A stretch of 64,000 nt of DNA. It comes from Phycomyces blakesleeanus NRRL 1555(-) (Eukaryota > Mucoromycota > Mucoromycetes > Mucorales > Phycomycetaceae). How positions within the stretch are numbered: the stretch's first letter is position 1; every line of letters starts with the position of its first letter. The position numbers were made by a program, and so were the translations under genes. The DNA is taken from the NCBI RefSeq assembly GCF_001638985.1, contig NW_017265154.1, forward strand, positions 558,001-622,000, in the 5' to 3' direction. The notes beneath the pieces are model-generated. The model did no database searches and was not told the DNA's origin. It saw nothing but the letters and a program-made list of their open reading frames with translations. This document shows, piece after piece, positions 45,125 through 57,421 of this stretch.

Positions 45125-47701
45125 GATGAGGGTAAATTGGGAGGAATCCGCGAGTAAGCGATAGAAATAATGAAAAAGAAAAAAAAAGAAAAAAAAATAT
45201 AAAAAAAAGAGAGAGAAGGAGATAGAAAGAGAAAGAAAGACAGATAAAGAAGGAAAGACTGCGCGGGTGTTGAAGAGGCCGATGTGTAATCTGTAAAGAG
45301 TGGAGATGAAAACGACTGATCTTTAGAGCGACAATAAAAATAAATAAAATAAACGGACCTTGGAAGGGTAAGATGATGCGCGTGACTGATGACTCTGCAA
45401 GGTTCAATTACCAAGAAAGCTATAGTTAATCAACAACCAAAAAAAAAAGAAAAAAAAAGAGAAAGTTCCCCACACTCACACCCACACTCACTTATATAAA
45501 AGAAAATTATTAGTATAATTACAAATAAAGAACCAAATAAATTCTCTATAAGAATGGAGTTGTTTTATTTGGGTTCTTTGTTAATGACGGTAATGTTGTT
45601 AATTGAAATGTTGTTAATAATGACGCCTATTTTATATTACTAGTTATTTAAGTAGATACCAGCAAAATAATAGCAGTATTAATAATATAGACATATAAAG
45701 AAATAGGCAATTTTGGTTTTTAATTAAGAGACTTTTTATATGAATACAAATACACACACACACATATATATACTAGTGTTGTCTTTACAAATTTTATAGC
45801 CAAAGAATTTAAGCAAAAGATATAGATAAATAGATAGATATGGTCAGTTTATTTCGACTAAATGTAAGAGAGAACGAAACAAGAAGCACATTTATTATTG
45901 CATTATTATTATTAATTATCTAATTATCTAATTATCTAATTGTTTAATTGTTATAATTATGGTTATGGTTATGGTTACGGTTACGATTACGATTACGATT
46001 ACAATTACGGTTACGGTTACGGTTACGGTTACGGTTACGGTTACGGCTACGGCTACGGTTATAGTTGGTATACTTGTAGCTATAGCTGTAGCTGCAGTTA
46101 GTTAGCTGTAGTTATTTTTATACAATAAAAATCAGAGAACCTCTCAAGTGCGGTATGTTCTTGTCCGCAAATATTCATACGGCTGGTTTTTTTTTCTATT
46201 TTTGTTCATCTCGAGTTTCTTTTCTGTCTCTTTAATATTTTTTTTAGACCAATCACAAAGAAGTGCTCACTAACTACCTCCGCTATCAATCAGAATGTTT
46301 TAGAATACAAGTGTTTCGATCTACAAGGTTTGATTCCCTGGGTGCAAGTTTGACCTTCTTTTGATATATATATATATACTATTATTATTTATTTAAATAG
46401 TGAATTATAATAGTAATTGAAAGCATATTAGTATGTTGGAACCCATCGCATTACATTACATTACATTACATTACATTCCAGTCCAATATTCTCTATTCCT
46501 GTGTGCGTGTGTTCGTATCTAATCTTGATCTGTGTGACAATGGTTTAATAACACTGCATACATATAGCTATTCCACCAAAGAAAGTATATATATATCTAA
46601 ACACTGTCCATTAAATACACTTTTTAACACATAATCTTCTTTTTGAAATACGCAAATAAAAATCAAAAGTCAGTTATAGATACATGTGCATATACATGTA
46701 TACATAAGTGTGCGCGTGCGTACATGCGTGTGTACGTGCGCGCGTGCTTGCATAAATGCTTGTATATATGTATAATATATGCGTCTGTCTGTCTTTGCGG
46801 AGAACCCTAGATGAGGAACAAATAATACGTGTGATAAATGTCATAACTATGGAATCCCATTAACTGGGAACCTATAACATATAATAATAATAACAATAAT
46901 AATAGTAATAGTAGTAGTGAATTGAAGAATATATGAAATAATTTTGCCAAATCATTTCATACCCAAAAACTTCTTTGCTCCAGATCAGTCGAGTTATCAA
47001 TGATATCAAGGATCTCGGACAAGTCTCTAAAATAACACGTTTGGCTAAAGTTGTCATCGGGCAACCAGTTTCCAACAGCTTCACATGTTTAATATTAGAC
47101 CCGGGCTAAATTTTATTTATTTGTTTGTTTGTTTGTTTGTTTGTTTGTTTGTGTGGGTGTATGTTTTAGTATGCTGTTCTTATTCTTGCTCTTGTTGTAC
47201 TTATTAGCCTAAAGATTGATCTCCTTGACATTCTCATAAATTATACAAAATTTAGCACTATAGTAAGAACGTCGTGCAATTCAAGGTAACAACAATTAAA
47301 CTTGAAGTTAATAATTAATATAAATAAAAGTCAAGTTAAAATTAAAAAAAAATCAACACTTAAGGTTCAAACGATGCACCGGGGTTTAAAGTATTTTGCT
47401 TGTTATGGGAGAGAAGGTTCTGTTTTAAGCATAGACAAACAGCATGGTAAATGGACTTGTAACAATCCACAACGGAGAAAGAATGAAATACACTGTATTT
47501 CATCACCTTGGAAACCATCTCACAATTTCTCACGTCATGCGATTGACTCTAATTCAACTAAGCTTTGTTCTGATGTTCTTTTTTTTTTAATTTTTTATTT
47601 TATTTTATTTTATTTTATCTTACTTTTTACTTTTTTTTTAAAGATCCTTTCCTTCCAGGGCTATAAACTCTTTCTTCTTAAAAAAAATCAAATAAAAAAC
47701 C
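45125..47701. other. Intergenic between divergent genes; repeats and possible relic exon
   Basis: Shared promoter region of the cyclase (minus) and the STE20 kinase (plus). Includes A-rich leader sequence, the GGTTAC tract at 45961-46072, a TTACA run near 46452-46476, an alternating TGCG/TACA purine-pyrimidine tract at about 46680-46745 and (TTTG)n near 47120-47150. A minus-strand open stretch at about 46966-47075 looks protein-like. No complete gene. Confidence 0.5.
45961..46072. repeat. GGTTAC hexamer array
   Basis: About eighteen hexamers of GGTTAC with variants GGTTAT, GATTAC, AATTAC and GGCTAC. It differs from the TTAGGG telomere repeat by the C and appears internal, not telomeric. Confidence 0.85.
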
Positions 47702-48829
47702 ATGACAAACACCGACACTCCCGACCACCTTTTGTACCCTCAACCCGAGTCGACAACTCTCCTGAATCCCAACCGCCATCCCTCATCACCCAAACCAATC
47801 CTAATCGCCACATCACCAGTCTTAGCACAAGGTCATGTCGCAAGACGATCTCTTACTGGTCCTGATATTCTCAGCGGACTCAAGATCATGACCACTCAAC
47901 AACCACATGACTCAATCGCACCTCCATCGCCAGTTTCTAGTGAGAGTCTAAGTGTCTACAGCATGGAAAACTTTGAACTCCAGAGTGTTATTGGTGAGAA
48001 CACGTTTTCTGTTGTTTCAAACAAGCACTTACTCAATCCGGATTATGCAAGGATACGGATCTTCGGCTATTGTTTATAGTGCAATCCATATCCCCTTAAA
48101 TAAGCGAGTAGCAGTTAAGATTATTGATCTTGATTTATTTGAGCGCAATCAGATTGACGCTCTTCGGGTAAGATATATGTATAAGTATATGTATCTATAG
48201 AAAGAATTTAAAGGCTGTGGGTTGATGTAAATTTTGTACTTGTATCATTCATAATTTATCTTATCATTATTGCTATTATCATTATCATTATTAAAGCGCG
48301 AGACTTCTCTTATGGCTCTTTCAAAGCATCCAAATCTATTAAGAGTGCTGGGATCATTTGTTCACGGATCTAAACTCTATATAGTCACCCCATATCTTGC
48401 AGGAGGTAAGTAATTTTCAAATTACAAACACAAAAACACACACACACACACGAAACACACGAAACACACGAAACACAGAACACGCACTAACCAATAGTGT
48501 ATACATATAATACTAGGTTCTTGTTTGGATATCATGAAATTTGGTTTCCCAGAAGGATTTGAAGAACAAACTATTATAGTCATACTAAAGCAGGTATTGG
48601 AAGCCTTATGCTACTTACACAAGAGCGGAGATATCCATCGTGATGTGAAGGCGGGTAATTTGCTAATGGACGAAGATGGCACGGTTCTGCTGGCTGATTT
48701 TGGGGTATCAAGTTCTTTGATGGAATCTGGTGAGAGAGGTATACGAAAGACGTTTGTTGGCACGGTAAGATTTCTTTTTTCATTTTGTTACATACGAAAT
48801 ATGAAACCCAAATAATAATCAATCGATCG

Positions 48830-48887
<58 letters not shown>

Positions 48888-51463
48888 AAATACAAAATAA
48901 ATAAATAATAACAAGCCTTGTTGGATGGCCCCAGAAGTCATGGAACAGGCTGCCTATGACTACAAGGCAGACATCTGGAGTTTTGGAATTACGGCTATTG
49001 AGCTTGCTACAGGACATGCACCATTTGCAAAGCTAGCCCCTCTCAAGGTTAGTTCAAACCACTAGATGTATAGACTGTTATCGCTAGTGTTAATGTTAGT
49101 GTTATTATGATGACTGTCATGATTCCTTTAACAGGTCCTTATGATGACATTGTCAAAAGATCCCCCGACCCTAACAAGGGAAACAAGAATTAACAAATAT
49201 TCAAGAACCTTTCAAGAAATGGTTTCACTTTGTTTGAACAAAGATCCCACTAAGCGGTAGGAAATTTTCTTATTTTATCTACCTCATATTGATCTATTGA
49301 AATTACCTTCTTTTTATATATACACTGTAATGCTTTGTATATTTTTGTGTGCGTGGGTTTATTCTGTGTTTGTGTTTAATTTTCTGAAACATATTTCATC
49401 GTATGTATTGATTATAATTATTTTAGTCCGTCTGCTGAGAAATTACTTCAACACGCCTTCTTTAAACACAACAAAAAGAAGGAATATTTAGTAAAAGCAG
49501 TCCTAGCAGAGGTGCCTACCTTGGCTCAGAGACCCCACAAGACTATTCCTCAAAGGGATATCAGTATAACCAACATTGACGAATGGAACTTTGAGAACGA
49601 TATTGCAGAAGATGACTCTTCATCCTATGGTAATGGCGGAAGTGGTTACCCACCCGAAGATGAAGATAGCTCGGTCGGGTCTAAAGACAAGCCAGCTGAA
49701 ATCCAGTCTGGAAAGAAACACATATCGTTTGGTAAAGTGGTTGTGAGAAATCCATCTCAACCATTTTCATCACCTCACCACCAAGTCGCTACTTCTATTG
49801 CTTCCACTAATTCTTCTTCTTCTGCTGCTGCTGCTGCTGCTGCTGCTTCTTCTTCTTCTTCCACTACTGCGTCTTCCTCTTTTTCTACTACTACTGTCCC
49901 TACTTCTCCTACTGTTGCATTTGCTGACCCACCCTCCTCACCCTCCTCATATTCCGTGAGTTCGAACAGTCTGCCAAAAAAGTCACGTTTTGTGATGGCG
50001 GCAGAGCCAGCTCGGGAAATCGAAATCAACCCGATGCCTGTTAAGCATGATATCCCGTATGATAGTGCTCTGATCGATACCCAAAACAAAGATAACTTAC
50101 AAGTAAGTTTTGATTTAATTCAATATAATATAATTCTACTGGCACACACACACACGCACACACCTTTATATATATATATATATACTGTATCTGATTTTTC
50201 AGAATATATAAGAAACCAAAGAGTAGGTTTAATTTCACACCATCCCACTCAAGGCAGCATAGTGCAGGCGAACCTTACCAAGGTGTCACATTTCTTGAAG
50301 AGCCACAGATCGAAAGATCCCTTTCAAAATCTTCTGCTCATGAGACAAGTATAGGTATTTATATATATATATATATAAATTGGAGTACAAGGTTATCACA
50401 AGTTTTGCTTATGCATGTACACATGTAAAAAAACAAACAAACACACACACACAAAAACACAAAACACAAATTAGAGCGTCGTTCAAGATTCGAGATATAC
50501 TCCAACAACCCTTCTCCCTCACTAAATGGAATGAATACCAATACACCCAGCTCACCAGGGGGATATGGGTATCAGTCGATCCCTCTTTCAAGAGACACTT
50601 CGATTTCATCACTAGGCATGCCTTTGGTCCGTGAAGGGTCATCTGCACGTGGTGGTCGATATTCTGTGGACACAGATAACAATATCAATAACTATAATTA
50701 TAATTATAATGGTAGTGGTGTTGGTGTTGGTGGTAGTGTACCCGCAGGGCTAGAATCACGCAAAATTGGCCGATTTGAGCTTAGCGGTGGTAGTATTTCT
50801 GCCGGTACTGGCTCTGGTGCCGGTACTAGTGCTGCTAGTGCTGGTGCTGCTAGCGTTGGTGCTGGTGGACAGGTCTTGTCTGATCCTGGACCACGCCTTT
50901 CGGTTGATATCCGACAGGACCAATCACTTGATGATTACAGTGACGGTGGCAACAGTGAAGGCTCGCCTATGTTTGGCCGTTCACAGTGGACCCAATCGGC
51001 AAACTCGACAAGCTCGGCCGAACAACAAAACACACTTCTTCATTCGCAAATTCAGAATCTTGTCAAGAACAATGAGGCCCAGAGGGTTTTGCTGCAGGGG
51101 ATTATGAGTATACTTCAACCCAAGCCGATAACAAGTTCAAAAAAATCTTATCCAGGGTCAAGCACGAGTACCACAACCACAACCATAAGTACAACTACTA
51201 CAAATCATCCAGATCCTGCGTTGGAAGCAAATTTGGTAAGTTATGAAGCATAGACAAAGAAATAGACAACTAAATAAAGTAATGAATAAGATAAGATATT
51301 TATTTATTTATTTATATATTCTGTATTTAATATTTGACAGGCTACACTAGAACGCCAGCTTTCTGAATCAATGCAGCAGAATGCAGAATTGCAACGAAAA
51401 AATGAAGCATTGAGGAGGGATGTAGCTCAGTTGCGACAAAAATCATACAGACCATCAATCTAA
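47702..51463 (+). CDS. STE20/GCK-family protein kinase, OSR1/SPAK-like (ten exons)
   Basis: Exons 47702-47993, 48052-48167, 48297-48405, 48517-48764, 48916-49047, 49135-49256, 49427-50102, 50222-50354, 50475-51235, 51341-51463 give 903 residues. Kinase domain about 92-375: glycine loop [13 protein letters not shown] (96-108), Lys120 (VAVKIIDLD), catalytic Asp215 (HRDVKAGN), Asp233 (DFG) and the STE20 activation segment [10 protein letters not shown]. The region after the kinase has acidic and poly-Ala/Ser tracts. Next come two RF motifs, SRFNFTPSH and RRSRFEIYS, recalling the KxGRF segment of OSR1/SPAK/FRAY kinases. A Gly/Ser-rich part follows, and a C-terminal coiled coil ([15 protein letters not shown]...). 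Likely roles are polarity or osmotic/ion signalling, by family. The exon 8 acceptor (AAAG) is unusual but the nearer CAG gives a stop. Confidence 0.9.
48827..48900 (+). repeat. AATC tetranucleotide repeat inside an intron
   Basis: About fourteen AATC/CAAT units in intron 4 of the STE20-like kinase gene. Confidence 0.85.
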
Positions 51464-52758
51464 ACTTTCTTTCTTTCTTTCTTTCTTTATATATACATAT
51501 ATATATTATCTTTATATCTCTACACATACACTTACATATATCCTCCAATTTACCCTTTCCTTTTATTTTATATAACTATATTATCTATTTAACTTTGACC
51601 TTGATCTTGACCTTGATCTCCCTCTTATTCTTACTCTTTTTGTCTTCTTCCTGCAAAAAATACTTTGTGTCCATACGCTTACACTTCCAAATATATATAT
51701 ATAAATATAAATACCACAATATTAAAGATTTTTGTGCCTGTATTCTCCCAATATTGAGCTGAGTATTCATAAATAAATAAATAAAACTAAGTCTAAATTT
51801 AAAACCAATAGGGTGCATTGGTTATGCACAGCTTTAAGCGCACATAATCTCCAGTCACAAAATCCCTTAAATTTCAATTCAAAAGTACAATAAAAACCCA
51901 ATAAAATATATCAACTTTTTTTTTTGGACAATAATGTTTAATACGTAACAAATCAAGTTGTCAGAGAGAATTCCAAAACAAGAAAAAAAAGAAAAAAAAA
52001 AGAGAGAGAGAAACTTTTAATAACTTCGCTTGTTGTTAAAGAAGCTCTTCTATATATTTTATTCTTATAAGCCTGGAATTCCAAGAGCCAGGCAAAATCA
52101 AACCCCCTGCCCATGACGCACTTTTTACCCGTGTGTAACCCAAGAACAACAATCATTAACGGCATGTCACGTGTTCTGTGCTACATTTATTTGCAAAAAT
52201 ATATATATGCATTTATTGTCATGGAGACACTTCTTCTTTCGTATGTTCATTTGTGTATGATAAAAATAAAAAATGACAATATATGTATATCTTTATTTGA
52301 TCCAATTATAGCTTTAAGTAAAAAGAAATAAATCTTCAGGTTTCCAACCGGCTTATTTATTTTAGTCTTGCTGCCGTTTGAGAGCATATTTTCGAATGAA
52401 CTGTGTTTGAAAAACAATCTGATAGTATATTGTGCTTAGACCTCTACACATAAGCTCATGTGTGGAAAAGTGTTGTCATGGCAATATACACACACATAAA
52501 TATATAAAGAAGGGAAAAAAAGGAAAAAAAAAGGAAAAAAAAGGAAAAAAAAAAACCACCGAGACACATCACGTGAGATCGACAGAGTGAAATTTTGAAT
52601 AAAAAAAAGAAAAAGAAAAGAAGAAATGCACAATAGCTTGAGTTTCTTTTTTTTTGTTCTTCTTATTAGTTCTTAATTATTAATATTTTTATACTTTTTT
52701 TTTCTTTTTTGCTTATTTTTATAATAACCTTTTCTCATTCTCATACTATATAATTCTC
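51464..52758. other. Intergenic between tandem genes
   Basis: Includes (TTTC)n right after the kinase stop, a GACCTTGATCTT repeat near 51596-51620, an A/G-rich tract near 52505-52555 and a CACGTGA motif near 52571. T-rich leader before 52759. No gene seen. Confidence 0.5.
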
Positions 52759-53022
52759 ATGGGCAACGTTATTTCGAAAAAGCATAAAGACATACCTACA
52801 GTCATTAGGTCAGATGTACTCGACAATGAATACACATATGGAACAGCCACTTCTATCAATTCAATTCTTATCAACCACCAAAAAAGCCAAAACCAAAGTC
52901 AATCGGGTGCAATGTCTCCAAATAATAATGCAACAACCACAAACAATAATGCCAATAACAATGCCAACAACAAAAGCAGTAGCAATGCTAACAGTAATTC
53001 CAACACCAACACCAACACCACC

Positions 53023-53054
<32 letters not shown>

Positions 53055-53480
53055 CAGTAATAATAATTCCAATAACAATATTAGTAACAGCAGCAATGAG
53101 GAAATCGCAGCCAGCATTGCAGCAAATGAAAGCACTGTGACTTCTACACTAGACCTCAACCAAATGACAGCAACCTCAATGCGCTCTGTTGGTAAAAACC
53201 TGGACATTGATGAATGTATTGATAGACTATTGGCAGTTGGAAGAAGTGAAAAGATTCCAAGGTCTATATGTTTTAAGAACTCGGAGATTGTCGCCATTTG
53301 TCGTGCAGCACAAGAAACTTTTGTACGCCAGCCCGTAAGTTTCCATACCTTCCTTTTTTTAATTTTTTTTTTTCAACGGTATAAAATGTATAAAAATGTA
53401 TAAATATAGTCTTGCTGTTTTCTTCTTCTTCTTCTTTTGTATGTGATTGTGATTGTGATTGTGTGTGTATGTATGTATAC

Positions 53481-53511
<31 letters not shown>

Positions 53512-54646
53512 TGTTTTTATAGACTCTTATTGAACTTCATTCGCCTGTAAAAATCCTGGGAGATATTCACGGTCAATTCCATGACTTGATTAGACTATTT
53601 GATATGGTGAGTGGAATTATATCACATAGATAGCTAGCTATATAATTAATGTAATTTATTATAATATATTAGTAATACTAATGTGTATGACTTTGTATTC
53701 TATTGATTGACGTTAGGGAGGTTACCCGCCAGATTCAAATTACCTGTTCCTGGGTGACTATGTGGATCGGGGCAAACAGAGTCTGGAGACCATCCTTCTA
53801 CTCTTTTGCTATAAAATCAAGTTTCCCGAAAACTTCTTCTTACTACGAGGCAACCACGAGTGCGCAAATGTGACCCGAGGTAAAGTAAAAGTAAAAATAA
53901 GATAAAATAAAATAAAATAATAATTCTGTGCTGCTCTGCCTTATTTTGCTCTATTTTCCTTTTTACATTGTATTGTATTGTCATGTGTATTTTTTGTACA
54001 TGTATAAATTTGATTTTAATAATAATAATAGTAGTAAAGAAGAAGAAGAGTCTAATTATGTTGACATGTATTATTCTATTGGTGGTGTTCAATAATGTGC
54101 ATAGTGTATGGATTTTACGACGAATGCAAGAGACGAACATCGATTAGGATCTGGAAGACATTTGTAGATGTGTTTAATACTCTACCGATTGCTGCTCTGG
54201 TAGCAGGCAAGATATTTTGTGTGCACGGCGGCTTGTCACCTTCGCTCAATTCGATGGACGATATCCGGAACATAGTGCGGCCTACAGATGTACCTGAGTA
54301 TGGGCTCTTGAACGACCTTCTCTGGTCAGATCCGTCAGAGACAGCAGTGGAATGGGAAGACAGCGACCGGGGAGTTTCGTATTGTTTTGGAAAGAAGATC
54401 GTGAACGAATTCCTGGCCAAGCATGACCTTGACCTTGTCTGTCGTGCTCACATGGTAGTAGAGGATGGCTATGAGTTCTTTAACGAGCTTACTCTCGTCA
54501 CAGTGTTCTCGGCACCCAATTACTGCGGAGAATTCGACAATTTTGGAGCAATCATGACCATAAACGAAGAATTGCTCTGTAGTTTTGAGCTTCTCACACC
54601 CACAACCCACCCCACCCGAGCCATTCCACTTTCTTCCTCAAGCTAA
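52759..54646 (+). CDS. PPZ1: PPZ-type Ser/Thr protein phosphatase
   Basis: Exons 52759-53334, 53523-53606, 53717-53879 and 54105-54646 give 454 residues. It starts MGNVISKK, an N-myristoylation signal as in yeast Ppz1. An Asn/Thr-rich low-complexity stretch spans about 54-115. The PP1-like catalytic domain (about 150-440) has metal and active-site motifs [28 protein letters not shown] and HGGLSP. Also seen are [33 protein letters not shown] and [14 protein letters not shown] phosphatases are fungal-specific and regulate ion homeostasis (potassium, sodium) and cell-wall integrity, inhibited by Hal3. Gly2, the fungal context and the disordered N-terminus argue for PPZ over plain PP1. The domain spacing is complete with no missing residue. 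Confidence 0.92.
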
Positions 54647-55153
54647 AATGGGTCTATCCATTAGACTTTCAGACTGTCTATCTGTATACCGGTCTCGTCC
54701 GTCAATCGGTCAATCGGTCAATCGGTCAATCGATTTATCTATCTATCCATCTATCTACATTTATTTATTTATTTATTTATTTATTTATTCATTTCTATTT
54801 ATCTACCTATCTACCTACCTACCTATCCACCTATCCACCTATCTATTTATTTATTTATTTATTTATTTATCGGTTGGTTGACTGGCTTGCTGGCTAGGGA
54901 AGAGGCCAAGGTACAGTGCTGCTCTACTTGAGACCGAGACAATCTCTTTTTAAAGACTAAAAAAAAAACCAGGATTTTTTTTTTAATTCTACGCACTCTC
55001 ACTCACATTCACAATATCGATATTTTATGTTATTTCTTTATTTGGACATAGCTCTATATATACTTCTATACTTATCTTTTGACCGAAAAGAAAGAAGAAT
55101 ACCTTGTTAATTTAGACAATCGTAATATTTATTTTATTTTCAAATCCAAAAAT

Positions 55154-55226
<73 letters not shown>

Positions 55227-57421
55227 TTTGAAACCCTGCAGAGAAAAGGTCTTCTTGCTTTGACATATAGTAGTATGGATAAAATATCACCTTGGGCTTC
55301 AAAAATGTAATTGCAGTCAAAGTTCGATATAGCGATAATAGTGAAGGGAAGCAAAATCATAGCACTATGAATCTTTGTAATGCAGAACTTATCGTCGAAA
55401 TGAAGAAATTGTTTATTAAAAATAGAAAAACAGCTATAAATCTAGATCGATCAAGCAAAAAAAAATATTATTGGTGCATTTGGTGCATTCAATTTTTGCA
55501 CCACTTTTTGTTTTGTGCAAATAATTTCCGGAAAGAGCTTATATAAAAGTATAAATCATGATTTTTATTATGATGTTTCCTTAGCAAGTGTATTCTGTAT
55601 CAATTAGATTTTTTTTAAAAGAATATTTAAGAAATAATCAACAAAATAATACTAGCTGTAGACAGACGTAAGGATTTTGAGCAAGAATAACTGAATGTCT
55701 ATTATTACTATTACTATTGTTTTTAAGAAAAAGAAGCTTATTTAATGGTTAATATAAAAAAAAGAAGTATTTTATTTTTCTTTCTTTTATGCTTTATGCT
55801 TTAGGCTTTAGGCTTCTGCCAAAATAAATAACTAAGAAAAAAAAATTAGTGACAGGACATTGTTATCTTTGTTATCGTAGTTTGCAAGACAAATATTGAT
55901 AAACTCTGGTTACGCATTTGAATCGTAAATTCTTTCCGTTCTTGTGTCCTTGTATTCCTTGTTGAATAATTGAAAGAAAAAGCTACTATATTTCAAGCCA
56001 AAGAACCATACTTTTGGTTATTCTGGAAACTCTTTTTTCTCTTTCTCTTTACAACCCCCTTCCGGGAATGCGTAGTCTTTTAACCTGCGCAACCTTGTCA
56101 ACGACCAAAATTGTCTTTTCTTTCTTTTTTTAAAGAAAAAAACAATAACAATAACATTAGTAACAACAACAACAACAACAATAATAATAATAATGAGGTT
56201 GGCATTGTAATTTCCCGTGTAGCCATCGATTCTGACATGTAAAATATATAAATAAATAAAAGCAAGCAAGCAAGCAAGAAGAGTTGGCAATACATCCGAG
56301 TGTAACACAGCACAATCTATAAAGCCTTTCCTTTTAGATTTCAGTTCTTCTTTTTTTTTTCTTTTTCTATTGCTGTTGCTATAGTGACAGGGACTGAGGT
56401 TGTAGATCAACCCCACACAAAAACAAGATATTATTATTACCAGATACACACACAAGCACACACAAATATTTTTTTGTCTTTCTTTCTATACACCCGATCC
56501 CAAGTTGAAATTACACAAATACTTCCACTTGGCTTGGCTATACTTTAATATCTATCCTTATACAGTTCAATACCAAAATGTATATTATAATTATAGGCTC
56601 TATAGTGTGTACATGACTCCTTGTATTGCAGAAACTGTAACAATTATTACTCCACAAAGAAAAGAAAATAAACAAAAAAAGAAACTAGAGTAATTCAATT
56701 CGTACGATTTTATTTTAGCTTTTTTATTTTTTTATTTTTAATTTTTGCACTACTTGAACAGATTCTTCTTTCTTCTTTTTTTTTGTATAGGATACAAGGA
56801 ATATTTATTTATTCTTTCTGGCATTGTACCACACAATGTCAAACGTATATGTAATGAGCAGAAATGAAGAAAAGAAGAAGAGGAGGGATAAAGAGGAAGA
56901 GAAAGGAGAAGAAGCAAAAGTAAATAATAGTAATAGTAATAGTAATAGTAATAGTAATAGTAATAGTAATAATCAATAAATAGATAAATAAAAGCAAAAT
57001 GAAATGAAATGAAATGAAAACAAGCTAGTGTTTATAACAGCAGGCTGCAGTAGGTATATGTATATATACATATACACACATACATCCATACGCACATACA
57101 TACATATATATATGTATATATGTATATGTATGAGATATATAGAGATAGATTGAGGTTGATAAAGAGACTTACATGTGTGTGTGTGTGGGTGTGTATGTAT
57201 GTGTATGTATGTAGGTATATGTATATTATTTCCTCTTGTTCTTCTTTTTTTTTGGTTTTTTTTGTATGTATAAATATACATCTTTTGTTTTCAAAAAAAA
57301 GACATATAAAAAGTAAAAGAAGTAAAAGAAGTAATAGTAAGAGTAGGAGTAATAGTAATTAAGTGTGCGTGTTTGTGAATAGGTAAGAGAGTAGAGATGA
57401 GTGCGTGAGTAGGAAAGTGCA
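54647..57421. other. Intergenic between convergent genes
   Basis: About 2.8 kb of 3' flanks rich in repeats: CGGTCAAT and (ATTT)/(CTAC) runs at 54700-54870, the AAT tract at 55152-55226, (AAC)n(AAT)n near 56160-56195, (GCAA)n near 56262-56278, (AGTAAT)n near 56925-56970 and CATA/GTAT tracts near 57060-57230. No gene recognised. Confidence 0.5.
55152..55226. repeat. AAT trinucleotide microsatellite
   Basis: About twenty-four uninterrupted AAT units. Open frames through it are poly-Ile, poly-Leu or poly-Tyr artefacts. Confidence 0.95.

Noticed and set aside
45961..46072. Interstitial telomere repeat
   Set aside because: The unit is GGTTAC, not TTAGGG, and unique genes lie on both sides.
46300..46345. 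tRNA-like B-box (GGTTTGATTCC)
   Set aside because: The T-stem does not pair fully and no A-box or acceptor stem could be found at the right distance.
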